A DNA stretch of 64,000 bases from Marinomonas primoryensis (GTDB taxonomy: Bacteria > Pseudomonadota > Gammaproteobacteria > Pseudomonadales > Marinomonadaceae), in NCBI RefSeq assembly GCF_013372285.1, contig NZ_CP054301.1, forward strand, positions 2,473,001-2,537,000. Direction: 5' to 3'. A model generated the notes under the pieces. The model had not been told where the DNA came from. It saw only the letters and a program-made list of their open reading frames with translations, and searched no databases. Shown in pieces: positions 15,152-24,492 of the stretch. The translations under genes and the position numbers were made by a program. Position 1 is the stretch's first letter. Every line of letters starts with the position of its first letter.

Positions 15152-16063
15152 ATGAGCCCATTATTATCACCCGAGTCTCCTGAGTTGGATGACGCCCATT
15201 TTGCCCTATTAGCACATTACGCTAAGCATTTAGGGCGAGCACCAAAAGCCATTCGCTTTGCAACGAATGCCGGTGATCGCCGCTCTCGACAAAAGGGTCA
15301 CGGCATGGAAATGCTCGAACTACGTGCCTATCAAGCCAGCGATGACTTAAGACACATCGACTGGCGTGTTACGGCTCGTACCGGTCAAGCACATACTCGG
15401 CTTTACGCGCAGGAAAACGATCACCAGCGGCTTTTATTGTTAGATCTTTCTAGTAGCGCCTACTTTGGAACACGTCACACTTTTATTTCCACACGACTGA
15501 TCCAGCTGGCAGGTATTATTGCATGGCGCTCAAAACAGCAAGGCGACACGCTCTCCTACCGTTTAACCTACGGCTCGGAAGAACACGCCAGCAATAAATC
15601 TGGAACCCTGTCGTCGCTATTAAGCCAACTAAAAGAGGCGTCTCACCTAGAACACAGAACCAATGAGAGTCGCCCTGATAGTATTTGGTCAAACACCTTG
15701 CTAACAAATAAGATGCACAATAAAGACGTGATTATTCTGACGGACAAACAAACGTGGAGCGACAGCGAAGAAAGCACACTAATGCAGCTCGCCAAACACA
15801 ATTCGGTACATTGGATACAAATCATCGATAGCAATGTTTATAACCTGCCCGCAGGCCAATATCAGATGGCCGACCGTCACGGCGTCAAACAAGTGAACAT
15901 TAGTAAACACAGTATGCAGCAGGCAAAAATAGATTTTTTTGAACAAAATGCGCTGATGCGTAAAAAACTGGCCGCGTTTGGTATTCGCCACCAACTATTT
16001 GACATCACTGAATCACCAGAAAAAATAGCGCGCTATTTGCTGTCTCAAGGAGCGCTACACTGA
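15152..16063 (+). CDS. DUF58 domain protein of the MoxR-Bat operon
   Basis: A 303-residue protein with the DUF58 core: GDRRSRQKGHGMEMLELRAY, then DDLRHIDWRVTARTGQAHTRLY, the usual signature. This is followed by a VWA-like fold (LLLDLSSSAYFG; the DxSxS is degenerate to DLSSS). There is no membrane segment. The family always sits between a MoxR ATPase and VWA proteins and is thought to be a client or adaptor of MoxR. Its stop TGA overlaps the next gene's ATG by one base (TGATG), so translation is coupled. Confidence 0.85.
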   Translation: MSPLLSPESPELDDAHFALLAHYAKHLGRAPKAIRFATNAGDRRSRQKGHGMEMLELRAYQASDDLRHIDWRVTARTGQAHTRLYAQENDHQRLLLLDLSSSAYFGTRHTFISTRLIQLAGIIAWRSKQQGDTLSYRLTYGSEEHASNKSGTLSSLLSQLKEASHLEHRTNESRPDSIWSNTLLTNKMHNKDVIILTDKQTWSDSEESTLMQLAKHNSVHWIQIIDSNVYNLPAGQYQMADRHGVKQVNISKHSMQQAKIDFFEQNALMRKKLAAFGIRHQLFDITESPEKIARYLLSQGALH

Positions 16064-16545
16064 TGCCTACCGCTCCCGTACAGGCAACCATAGATTTGCC
16101 CAACAAAGCCTACTTACTGCCTCAATCTATCCCTATGTGGCCGCCTGTTTGGTGGACTTGGTTGGTCTTGGCTGCCATTGTTTTATTGATAATTGGCGTC
16201 ATTATTTTCTTTTATCGACGCCATCAAAAATACGCCTATCGTCGAGAAGCACTTTCTACCATCAGAGCAACATCAAGTGAATTGGCAGACAAAGCCTGCA
16301 TTTTACTGTGTCATGAAATGATTCGTCGATGTCTGATAAGTGAAGGGGAAAACGAAATAGCGGCCTTACCTAGCGCCACGCTGCTACAAAAAATTGACAG
16401 CGCCATGCCAGAAAAACATCACTTTTCGGCACTGGGTTCTGACTTCGTAGATGGGCTATACCGCGACCATATTGAGTTAACCCCTGAACAGCGGAAAGAA
16501 ATGATAAACGTCACTTGCTACTGGATAAGGAAACACCATGCTTGA
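16063..16545 (+). CDS. DUF4381 membrane protein of the Bat operon
   Basis: A 160-residue protein with one membrane helix at about residues 31-49 (WLVLAAIVLLIIGVIIFFY) after a periplasmic Pro/Trp-rich N-terminus, then a charged cytoplasmic domain. Placement between a DUF58 gene and VWA genes and the single helix fit the DUF4381 family. Role inferred: membrane anchor or assembly partner of the VWA proteins. It overlaps the next gene by eight bases. Confidence 0.75.
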   Translation: MPTAPVQATIDLPNKAYLLPQSIPMWPPVWWTWLVLAAIVLLIIGVIIFFYRRHQKYAYRREALSTIRATSSELADKACILLCHEMIRRCLISEGENEIAALPSATLLQKIDSAMPEKHHFSALGSDFVDGLYRDHIELTPEQRKEMINVTCYWIRKHHA

Positions 16546-17551
16546 GCTTTCTTGGCCTTGGTTTCTGCTTATTCTACCCTTGCCATTCATCCTGTATTTC
16601 CTTCCCAAAACCAAAGTGAAAGGCGATGGCATCTGGTGGGGTAATACGTCACAACTAATTCATCATCAGGGCAGTAACGTTCTTCCTAGAAACCCAACAC
16701 TTAGATATGCCTGCATAGCACTTAGCTGGTTTTTGTTGGTATTGGCCATAGCTCAACCGGTCTGGTTAGGCGAACCAACAAAAGTCACACCATCTGGGCG
16801 TGACTTACTTATCGCGTTGGATTTATCGGGCAGCATGCAAGTCACCGATATGACGCTCAATGACCAACCAGAAAACCGCCTCGAAGCGGCTAAATCGGTC
16901 TTGTCCGACTTTATAAAAGAACGACGAGGTGATCGCATTGGTATTATCGTCTTTGGTACGAAAGCCTACCTTCAAGCGCCGTTGAGTTTTGATACCAAGA
17001 CCATTAATCAGCTGGTCCAAGAAACTCAAATTGGCTTTGCTGGAGAACAAACCGCCATCGGCGATGCGATCGGGTTGGGCATTAAAAGACTTGAAGACAA
17101 ACCATCCGACAAAAAAGTACTTATTCTCATGACAGACGGCGCCAATACCGCAGGGCGAGTTCAACCACAACAAGCGGCCACCTTTGCCGCTTCACAAAAT
17201 GTTCGCATACACACCATCGGCATAGGGGCTGATAGCATGATGGTGCAAAGCTTCTTTGGCCCAAAAGCCATTAACCCCTCCAGCGATCTAGACGAAACTT
17301 TGTTAAAAAATATTGCCGCTCAAACTGGCGGAGAGTATTTTCGTGCCAAAAGCACCGAAGACCTACGAGCCATCTACCAGACCCTAGATGCGTTAGAGCC
17401 CACTCCAGCGGAAGATATTTGGCAGCGGCCGCTAACCAGCCTGTTTCACTGGTTAGGCTTTGGGTCTGTTGCTTTTCTAGCTTTGTCGTTACTTGCCAGT
17501 CGACAAGTTTCTTTGAGAACAAGGAATTGGCGTAAAGGAGATCGCTTATGA
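16538..17551 (+). CDS. VWA-domain membrane protein (BatA-type)
   Basis: A 337-residue protein with membrane helices near residues 8-22 and 58-74, a VWA domain with an intact MIDAS motif DLSGS at 95-99, and a C-terminal helix near 310-325. The arrangement is that of BatA proteins, in which the metal-binding VWA domain faces the periplasm between the helices. MIDAS Asp and Ser residues are complete, so ligand or metal binding is expected. Overlaps the next gene by four bases, so the operon is tightly coupled. Confidence 0.85.
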   Translation: MLELSWPWFLLILPLPFILYFLPKTKVKGDGIWWGNTSQLIHHQGSNVLPRNPTLRYACIALSWFLLVLAIAQPVWLGEPTKVTPSGRDLLIALDLSGSMQVTDMTLNDQPENRLEAAKSVLSDFIKERRGDRIGIIVFGTKAYLQAPLSFDTKTINQLVQETQIGFAGEQTAIGDAIGLGIKRLEDKPSDKKVLILMTDGANTAGRVQPQQAATFAASQNVRIHTIGIGADSMMVQSFFGPKAINPSSDLDETLLKNIAAQTGGEYFRAKSTEDLRAIYQTLDALEPTPAEDIWQRPLTSLFHWLGFGSVAFLALSLLASRQVSLRTRNWRKGDRL

Positions 17552-19299
17552 TGTTTTTTGACGTCGTTCATTTTGAGCGCCCCTACTGGCTTCTTTTTAT
17601 CCCACTCACTCTGCTAGTAGCTTTTTTCTTTCGCCTAAACAATTCGAAGAAAAATACCTTACATAAAGTGGTTGATCCAAACTTACTCAACCACCTTGTT
17701 TATAAAAACGCATCCAATAACCTGAATATGTGGCTAGGACTGATAGCGCTTACTTTGTGTTGGATTGGCTTAGCTGGCGTAAGCTGGACAAAAAACCCAA
17801 CAACCATGTTCGAAAACACCCAGAAAACCGTTTTAATTGTTGATCAGTCTTTGTCTATGTACGCCACAGACATCAAACCCAATAGACAGACCCAATTAAA
17901 ACAAACAGTTAGAGACATTTTAGAGCAAAGTAAAGAAGGCGAAATAGCCTTAGTTGCCTTCGCAGGCGAAGGCTTTATTATTAGCCCCTTTAGCCAAGAC
18001 AGAGAGACCATCACGCATTTTTTGTTGGCGCTCGACCCCATTATTATGCCCGTGTATGGCGGCAATTTAAGCAGCGGAGTCGCAACCGCCTTATCACTCA
18101 ATAAAGACGATTCAGCTCCTTTGCATCTAATCATTTTCACCGATGACCTTAGCCAGCTTGATAAAGAAAAGGTTCCAACACTATTAAAAGGCCTCAACAT
18201 ACAGTTGGATATAGTTGCGGTAGGCACTCCACAAGGCGGACCAATTAAACTTCCTGACGGCCAAGTTTTGAAAAAAAATGGCATGAATGTTATTCCAACA
18301 GTGCCTATATCCGATTTAAAAGCGCTAACCACAAATCTTGGAGGCACATTTCACCAAGGGCGATTAACGTCTCGTGAGCTTGCGCAAATAACCAGCACAT
18401 CACTGAATAACGAACAAACTCAAAAGGCCCAAAATAAAAGCATTCACTGGACCGAACAAGGACAATGGTTTGCGCTGCCCTTTCTGTTCTGGCTCGCGTT
18501 CCAGTTTAGAAAGGGCATGGTGTTGATGCTTTTCATCGGTTTATTTTCTTTGCCTGCTGAAAAGCTGCAAGCATCGCCTCTGGATTGGTTTTTGACTCAA
18601 GACCAAAAAGGCCAGCACGCAGTTGATCAAGGAAACTGGCAAAAAGCCGATCGCCTTTTCCAACAACCAAACTGGAAGGCCGCGTCGTCTTATGCGTTAA
18701 AAAATTACCCCGCAGCAATACAAGCACTGGATAAACTCGACAAAAACGCGGCAGAAAATTACAACCTAGGTAACGCGTTGGCCTTGTCTGGCGACACAAA
18801 GAAAGCGATGCAAGCGTATGAAACAGCGCTAGAGCAAGACCCATCCTTAAAAGCCGCCAAAGAAAACCTCGAATACTTAAAACAACAAGAGCAAGAGCAA
18901 GAACAAAAAAAGAAAGAGCAACAAGAAAAAGATGAACAGGCTTCTACAAAACAAAATGAAGAGAAGGATCAGAACAAACAGCCAAGTCAATCTGACTCTA
19001 ATGATAAAAATGACTCAAAAGACCCATCTGATTCAAAAAAAGACAATAAAAAGAACGAAAAACAAGACAACAACAAAACACCTGAGGATAATGAACAAAA
19101 TAAAAACTCAGACAGCAAAAATAAGAATGAACAAGCTAAAACAACCTTAGACAAAGAAAAAGAGCAGGCATTAAACCAATGGCTAAAGCAAATCCAAGAC
19201 GACCCTGGAAAGCTTCTACAGCGCAAACTTTGGTATTTGCATCAAGAAAAACGCAATGAAAATCGATTTACGCAAGAGGATGGGCAAAACCCATGGTAA
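17548..19299 (+). CDS. VWA-TPR fusion protein (BatB/BatC-type)
   Basis: A 583-residue protein: two N-terminal helices (about 13-30 and 61-78), a VWA domain with DQSLS at 99-103 as the MIDAS motif, another helix region near 308-335, then TPR repeats (about 380-445) with NYNLGNALALSGDTKKAMQAYETAL. The last 130 residues are low-complexity, rich in Gln, Glu, Lys, Asn and Asp, ending in a short conserved tail (WLKQIQDDPGKLLQRKLWYL). In other bacteria the VWA and TPR parts can be separate BatB and BatC proteins; here they are one. The gene overlaps its upstream VWA neighbour and the BatD gene downstream by seven bases. Confidence 0.85.
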   Translation: MMFFDVVHFERPYWLLFIPLTLLVAFFFRLNNSKKNTLHKVVDPNLLNHLVYKNASNNLNMWLGLIALTLCWIGLAGVSWTKNPTTMFENTQKTVLIVDQSLSMYATDIKPNRQTQLKQTVRDILEQSKEGEIALVAFAGEGFIISPFSQDRETITHFLLALDPIIMPVYGGNLSSGVATALSLNKDDSAPLHLIIFTDDLSQLDKEKVPTLLKGLNIQLDIVAVGTPQGGPIKLPDGQVLKKNGMNVIPTVPISDLKALTTNLGGTFHQGRLTSRELAQITSTSLNNEQTQKAQNKSIHWTEQGQWFALPFLFWLAFQFRKGMVLMLFIGLFSLPAEKLQASPLDWFLTQDQKGQHAVDQGNWQKADRLFQQPNWKAASSYALKNYPAAIQALDKLDKNAAENYNLGNALALSGDTKKAMQAYETALEQDPSLKAAKENLEYLKQQEQEQEQKKKEQQEKDEQASTKQNEEKDQNKQPSQSDSNDKNDSKDPSDSKKDNKKNEKQDNNKTPEDNEQNKNSDSKNKNEQAKTTLDKEKEQALNQWLKQIQDDPGKLLQRKLWYLHQEKRNENRFTQEDGQNPW

Positions 19300-21110
19300 T
19301 AAAGCAATACTTCTTTTCATTAACTTCGCTAAACAAGCTCAGCCGTTTGTTTTACTCATTAATGGCTGCCCTGCTTTTTATCACCTTATCAAGCTCTCTT
19401 CATGCAGCAAGCGTTACTGCGTCTCTCAACAAAGAAGTCACCATTGAAAATGAAGTTGTGCAACTCACATTACGAGCGGACTTTTCTGATACTGGGAATG
19501 GCCCGGATCTCACACCACTACAACGTGACTTTGATATCTTAGGCAAAAGCCAAAACAGTCAATTTAGCTTTAACTTAGGCACCAGTACGGCATTAAATTT
19601 TTGGGTCGTTTCATTAATGCCAAAATCCGTTGGTACGGTCGAAATCCCTCCCATTAAAATTGGCGCCCATGAATCTGAACCAATAAGATTAGTCATTAAA
19701 AGCTCTCCTCAACTCATGGACAGCAACGGTAACCCTCCCGTCATCATGAGAACTGAAGTGTCTGAAATAGAACCGTATTTACAACAAGAAGTCATTTTAA
19801 GCATCAAACTGTACACCTCAGTCGCTATGCAAAATGCCAATCGTTCCGTACCTTCTCATCCTGACCTTGTCATCGAAAGACTGATTGACGATCAAATGAA
19901 CTACGAAACCATCAACGGCACACAATATCAGGTATTAACCCGCGACTATTTGGCGTTTCCCCAACGCAGTGGCATATTGACTATACCGCCACAAAGCATA
20001 CAAGCGATGATCAACACCTCGACGGGTAGAAGGATGATCAAGGTTCAAAGTGAACCTCTTAATCTACAAGTCTTGCCTATCCCAGCCAGCTATTCAAGTG
20101 ACACCTGGTTGCCTAGTCAAGAAGTGACAGTATCAACCTCTTTAAGCAAGACAAACGACGCCCCTAGAGTGGGTGACACTCTCATTTGGACCATTAATAT
20201 TAATGCCAAAGGCGCACTGCCTGAACAAATCCCAACACTGGACTTTAATAGCACACCTAACTATAAGCTTTACCCAAAACCACCCAAATTCGACAATCAA
20301 AAAACAGCCAATGGCGTCACAGGCAATCAAACCATCATCGTTGAAGTCGTGCCAACCGAAGAAGGCAGCTTAGCACTACCCGATATCAACATTGCTTATT
20401 GGGATACAGAGCAAAGAATCATTAGGACAGCGACAGCATCCACTAAAGAAATCAACATTGCTCCACTGCCAAACAGCTCAAATGAAACCGTCAAAAAAGA
20501 AGCCGATAAAGCGACCATCAGTGAACCTTTGCCAGCACAAACTCGCTCAGTTGCCCCTATTTCATTAGCGAAAAAACCGATCGTTAAAACAATAGAACCG
20601 AGTGAATTAGACATTGAGCTGACACAAGCAGATCAAGACTTCTCTTTTCGTCACTACCTTGTCATTGGTTTATTACTATTAGCCATTTTTCTAATGGGGG
20701 CTTGGTTAACCATCTGGTTTAAACGCAGAAAAGCACAGCCTGACACCCTCAACCACGTCCCAACATTGCAAGAGTTCGCACCTCTTAGCACAATGGATGA
20801 ACAAAGCGCCTATAAAACGCTAATAACGTGCTGCCGGCAAAATAATCTACCTCAACTCAGATCAAGCCTGCTGGAGTGGGCTCGTCATCGATGGGGAGAC
20901 GATGAAATTCGTAGCGTCGATGATATAAAGCGATTAACGTCCGTTCAGGTCACGCAACTCCTAATGGAGTCTGAATTGATGATGTACTCCAATAACCCCA
21001 GCCATGAGTGGCAAGGCGAACTTCTTGCCGTCGCACTAGAAGAGTACACCAGCGGCCAAGCCAAACCCTCTCAGGCGAGTCAGCTAAAAACACTTTACCC
21101 AAACTTTTAA
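19293..21110 (+). CDS. BatD-type protein
   Basis: A 605-residue protein with a signal peptide (cleavage probably after SLHA near residue 39), a long beta-rich periplasmic region starting ASVTASLNKEVTIENE, and a C-terminal membrane helix at about 448-470 (YLVIGLLLLAIFLMGAWL) followed by a helical cytoplasmic domain. This is the BatD/oxygen-tolerance protein architecture. It is the last gene of the operon; no terminator is evident before the pseudogene at 21139. Its role is inferred from operon context: exported partner of the two VWA proteins. Confidence 0.83.
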   Translation: MVIKQYFFSLTSLNKLSRLFYSLMAALLFITLSSSLHAASVTASLNKEVTIENEVVQLTLRADFSDTGNGPDLTPLQRDFDILGKSQNSQFSFNLGTSTALNFWVVSLMPKSVGTVEIPPIKIGAHESEPIRLVIKSSPQLMDSNGNPPVIMRTEVSEIEPYLQQEVILSIKLYTSVAMQNANRSVPSHPDLVIERLIDDQMNYETINGTQYQVLTRDYLAFPQRSGILTIPPQSIQAMINTSTGRRMIKVQSEPLNLQVLPIPASYSSDTWLPSQEVTVSTSLSKTNDAPRVGDTLIWTININAKGALPEQIPTLDFNSTPNYKLYPKPPKFDNQKTANGVTGNQTIIVEVVPTEEGSLALPDINIAYWDTEQRIIRTATASTKEINIAPLPNSSNETVKKEADKATISEPLPAQTRSVAPISLAKKPIVKTIEPSELDIELTQADQDFSFRHYLVIGLLLLAIFLMGAWLTIWFKRRKAQPDTLNHVPTLQEFAPLSTMDEQSAYKTLITCCRQNNLPQLRSSLLEWARHRWGDDEIRSVDDIKRLTSVQVTQLLMESELMMYSNNPSHEWQGELLAVALEEYTSGQAKPSQASQLKTLYPNF

Positions 21111-21138
21111 TTTCGCCGGGTTTTCTAAAAGGGCCACC

Positions 21139-22051
21139 ATGACGACACCATTCCAGTCAGGCATTATCGCCCAGGCGTCAAGTGACGCCCTTTTTAATTA
21201 CGCTCAATCTTAATAGGTTAGAAATAGATGCATTTAAAGCCGCTTTAGCCGTCGCTCCTGCCCTTATTACTCAGCTTCATAACCAGTGTTATAGACACAC
21301 ACTTGCACGTAGTCATAGGCCTCAGCAGCTTAATATGGGATGAGTTAGATACAATACGCTCCCGACAGCCTACGGCTTTCCCCACATTGTAGACAAAGAA
21401 ATGGAAGTAAAATCCATGAAGTCGATCTTGCCCTTCACGGTCGATCGTCTCGCCATGACGCTACCTACCAAGTACGCTTTACTCAGCTTTCGGTACAAGT
21501 GTCACATTAGCGGAAGACGTCAGCCGTTTTAAATACATGAATAACCGAGACTTAACTGGATTTGTAGATGGGGACGAAAATACTGAAGGCGAACAACGTA
21601 AAACAATCGCGCCGGTAGGTAACGAAGGTCCCGATTTAAAAAAATCGGCTCATATTCAAATTTAATTCGCTTCGTTTACAATTTAGAAAGGTGAGAAAAA
21701 GAGGATCTGAAAACGCAACAATGTGTATATGGTCGCACTAAACACACCAACCAAGAACCTCCTTCCTCTAAAAAATCTGCTCAGGCGCACACTAAACGCA
21801 CCTCACTAAAAGATGAAAATGAATGTGCAATGGAAATATTGCGAAGTATTCCTTTTGCATCTTTGACAGAAAAAGGCCTTATGTTTGCAAGCTAAAGTAA
21901 GACGCCGACAACCTTTAATACTATGCTGAAAAGCATGATAAAAGGTGATCAGAAGGGTAATACCGCTCACTTAATGAAATACCCTAGGGCAACAACGGCA
22001 CAAGCTTTCTTTCTACCTGCAAATGATTGGTTAACATCACTTTCAAACTAA
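21139..22051 (+). pseudogene. Dyp-type peroxidase pseudogene (YfeX-like)
   Basis: Fragments of a Dyp-type haem peroxidase appear in order but in different frames. The start is MTTPFQSGIIAQ at 21139, ending at a stop at 21211. Later pieces include SSLIWDELDT near 21325, RDLTGFVDGDENTEGEQ near 21548 (the family's GFVDG haem-pocket motif), YGRTKHTNQE near 21728, and a C-terminal HLMKYPRATTAQAFFLPANDW ending at TAA 22049. Several frameshifts and stops separate them, so no functional protein can be made. It fills the 1 kb gap between the Bat operon and ppiD; nothing else is seen there. Intact relatives reduce peroxides using haem. Confidence 0.8.
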
Positions 22052-22065
22052 CATAATAGAACAAT

Positions 22066-22096
22066 AAAAAAGCCACTCTATATGAGTGGCTTTTTT
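22066..22096. terminator. Bidirectional terminator between the peroxidase pseudogene and ppiD
   Basis: AGCCACTC pairs with GAGTGGCT, flanked by A-run and T-run on the two sides, so it can stop transcription both ways. It lies 15 bases after the ppiD stop. Confidence 0.8.
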
Positions 22097-22111
22097 AGAC
22101 AAAAAATAAGC

Positions 22112-23935
22112 TTATCGCTCTATTTCAGCTTTATTTTTTAAAAAGTCCTGCTGGCCCTGGGTACTAAGACTCGCTTGGGTTTGATTCAAGTAACGCTCGT
22201 AGACAAGTTTCTGATCATCAGAAACCAACTCACTACCAGCATCAATTTTATTCAACCTAATCAAAGCCAAATCACCGTTTGATAAGCCCTTAACTTCAAT
22301 CACAGGATCACCGTTTGGGTGAGGCAAAGAGAAAGCCAATGACGTCATTTCATCTTGACCACGCTTAGCACCTTCAACAGAAGACCATTCAGTAGCACGT
22401 GCACTTTTCGCCGCATCTGCTTTCACACGAAGAGAAGCAACTGCTTTATTTTGAACCACTATCGAAGCAACCTGCTCCTTCGTATCGTCATAAGACTGGA
22501 AAGCTTCCTGTTTATGATCATTCAAATGCAACACAGCAACTTGGTCATCATTTAATTCTATCAAGTTACTATTTTGGCCATCTTCCAACACCGCATTGCC
22601 AAATGCAGCCGCAATAACCGCTGCGTTACTAGTCACTTCATCAGAACCGCCATCACGCCCGAAATACGCACTTTGAAGAACGTCTACGCCGTATTCTTTT
22701 GCGATGATATCTAATTTGTCACTAGCGTAAGCTAGATCGGTAATATCTTCATGTGCAGTCAACAACGCATCGACTGCCTTAGCTTCCAATAGCCCTTGCT
22801 TCAACTCTGCTTCTTTCGACGCAAATGTTGGTACGTCTGGCTTAGTAATATCATTCAATTTAATAAGGTGATAACCAAACCCACTCTTAACAGATTTTAG
22901 CTCGCCCTTTTTCATTGAAAATAACGCATCGTCAAAAGCTTGATCTATCGTGCCTTTTTCAACATAACCTAGATTACCGCCATCATTTTTCGAGCCAATA
23001 TCATCAGAATATTCAGCCGCCAAGTCTGCAAAATCTTCACCGGACTTTAACTTGGCCTGAACTTCTTCAAGGCGACTTTCAGCGTCTTTATCACTTCGAT
23101 CTGCTGTATCAATCAAAATATGTGACGCCGATCTTTCTTCTTGAACAAAACTTGAAATAGATGCTTGGTAAGCATCTTGCAACTCCGCATCCGTCACATT
23201 GACCTTGCTGTAAAAATCCGAACTGGAAATTACAACGTAATTAACTTTAACTTGTTCAGGCGTTTTAAAACTTTCTTTATTGGCATCGTAATACGCTTTT
23301 AACTCATCATCTGACACACTGGTGTTTTCCGACTCATCCGCCAAAGAGAACGAAACATAATCATACGTTCTTTCTTGTGATTGCAACTTAGAGACGCTGT
23401 CTACTTGATAAGGTAAAACAAATTCTGAGCCTGAGATTGCATTGCGAGGCTGTTGAATCAAAACATCTTGCTTAATGCGCTCTTTAAAAGCGAGCGGCGT
23501 AAAACCAAGAGAACGGATGAAGTTAAGATATGTATTTTGGTCAAACTGACCATTAACTTGAAACTGTTCAGCTTGTAATAAATAAGCATCTACTTGAGCA
23601 TCTGACACTCCTAAACCCAACCCTTTAGCCTGATTGGCTAATACAACACGCTGAACCAGCTCCTCTAGAGCTCTACGTTGAAGTAAATTATCTTCAAGTA
23701 ATGCAGGGTTAACTTGCCCACCCATCATTGAAATTAATTGTCGACGTTGAGTTTCTGCTCCTTGCAACATCTGTGTTCGAGTAATCTCAACCCCGTCAAC
23801 TTTTGCAACACTGTCCGAAGAAATAAAGCTGTTGACTAAGGCGTCTACTCCAAATAAAGCAAACGTCACAACGATAAAACCAACGATGATCTTTACCACA
23901 ATGCCTTGTGACTTATCTCTGATATCCTGGAGCAT
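22112..23935 (-). CDS. ppiD: Periplasmic folding chaperone PpiD (SurA N-terminal, parvulin domain)
   Basis: A membrane-anchored periplasmic chaperone at the Sec exit. The 607-residue protein has a single helix at 12-33, an N-terminal SurA-like chaperone region, a parvulin PPIase-like domain from SASHILIDTADRSDKDAESRL with GGNLGYVEKG and SVKSGFGYHLIKL, and a C-terminal SurA-like region. ATG 23935 has GGAGG six bases upstream; a longer GTG frame to 23986 is not conserved. It is the last gene of the hup/ppiD block after a terminator. Confidence 0.9.
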   Translation of the reverse strand: MLQDIRDKSQGIVVKIIVGFIVVTFALFGVDALVNSFISSDSVAKVDGVEITRTQMLQGAETQRRQLISMMGGQVNPALLEDNLLQRRALEELVQRVVLANQAKGLGLGVSDAQVDAYLLQAEQFQVNGQFDQNTYLNFIRSLGFTPLAFKERIKQDVLIQQPRNAISGSEFVLPYQVDSVSKLQSQERTYDYVSFSLADESENTSVSDDELKAYYDANKESFKTPEQVKVNYVVISSSDFYSKVNVTDAELQDAYQASISSFVQEERSASHILIDTADRSDKDAESRLEEVQAKLKSGEDFADLAAEYSDDIGSKNDGGNLGYVEKGTIDQAFDDALFSMKKGELKSVKSGFGYHLIKLNDITKPDVPTFASKEAELKQGLLEAKAVDALLTAHEDITDLAYASDKLDIIAKEYGVDVLQSAYFGRDGGSDEVTSNAAVIAAAFGNAVLEDGQNSNLIELNDDQVAVLHLNDHKQEAFQSYDDTKEQVASIVVQNKAVASLRVKADAAKSARATEWSSVEGAKRGQDEMTSLAFSLPHPNGDPVIEVKGLSNGDLALIRLNKIDAGSELVSDDQKLVYERYLNQTQASLSTQGQQDFLKNKAEIER

Positions 23936-23968
23936 TACTGCCTCCAAATGAGTTAATGAATGACAAAT

Positions 23969-24001
23969 AAAAAAGGTGCATTCCACTTGGAATACACCTT
24001 T
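23969..24001 (-). terminator. Terminator after tRNA-Asp / hup
   Basis: On the minus strand AAGGTG-x-ATTCC pairs with GGAAT-x-CACCTT, followed by TTTTTT. It separates the hup-tRNA transcript from ppiD. Confidence 0.75.
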
Positions 24002-24010
24002 TGTGTCTAA

Positions 24011-24087
24011 TGGCGGAACAGACGGGACTCGAACCCGCGACCCCCTGCGTGACAGGCAGGTATTCTAACCAACTGAACTACTGCTCC
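24011..24087 (-). tRNA. tRNA-Asp (anticodon GTC)
   Basis: Seventy-seven bases including encoded CCA. The acceptor stem GGAGCAG pairs with CTGTTCC, the anticodon loop is CTGTCAC with GTC, and the T-arm is GCGGGTTCGAACCCG. It begins seven bases after the hup stop, so the two are probably one transcript. Confidence 0.95.
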
Positions 24088-24094
24088 AAAAACA

Positions 24095-24367
24095 TTAGTT
24101 TACAGCGTCTTTTAGACCTTTACCGGCTTTAAAACCAGGAACTTTCGCTGCTTTAATTTGGATTTCCTCACCAGTTTGAGGATTACGGCCTGTACGTGCC
24201 GCACGTTCTTTTACTGCAAAAGTACCAAAACCAACTAGTGTAACCTGGTCACCTTTTGCCAAAGCCGCTTCAATTGCTTTTAAAGTAGCGTCAAGAGCAT
24301 TATTTGCAGAAGCTTTAGATAAATCAGCAGACGCCGCAATAGCATCAATCAATTCAGATTTGTTCAC
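24095..24367 (-). CDS. hupB: DNA-binding protein HU
   Basis: A 90-residue histone-like nucleoid protein. The HU fold is clear: [11 protein letters not shown] at the start, [22 protein letters not shown] as the DNA-binding arm, and [15 protein letters not shown] at the end. Located downstream of lon as in other gammaproteobacteria, where hupB follows lon. A good promoter (24449-24478) precedes it. Subunit type (beta) is inferred from position. Confidence 0.93.
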   Translation of the reverse strand: MNKSELIDAIAASADLSKASANNALDATLKAIEAALAKGDQVTLVGFGTFAVKERAARTGRNPQTGEEIQIKAAKVPGFKAGKGLKDAVN

Positions 24368-24448
24368 GTTGTACCCCTTCAGTATTTTCTTGGATCCTTA
24401 GTTTTTTTCGGCGCAGTATAAATGCCTACCGACAAGACCGAGCGAGAA

Positions 24449-24478
24449 GTTATACAAGCCCGACCTACTCCCTGTCAA
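24449..24478 (-). promoter_or_regulatory. hupB promoter
   Basis: On the minus strand TTGACA and TATAAC are separated by 18 bases, about 80 bases before the hupB ATG. Confidence 0.65.
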
Positions 24479-24492
24479 CACAGGATATGCTC

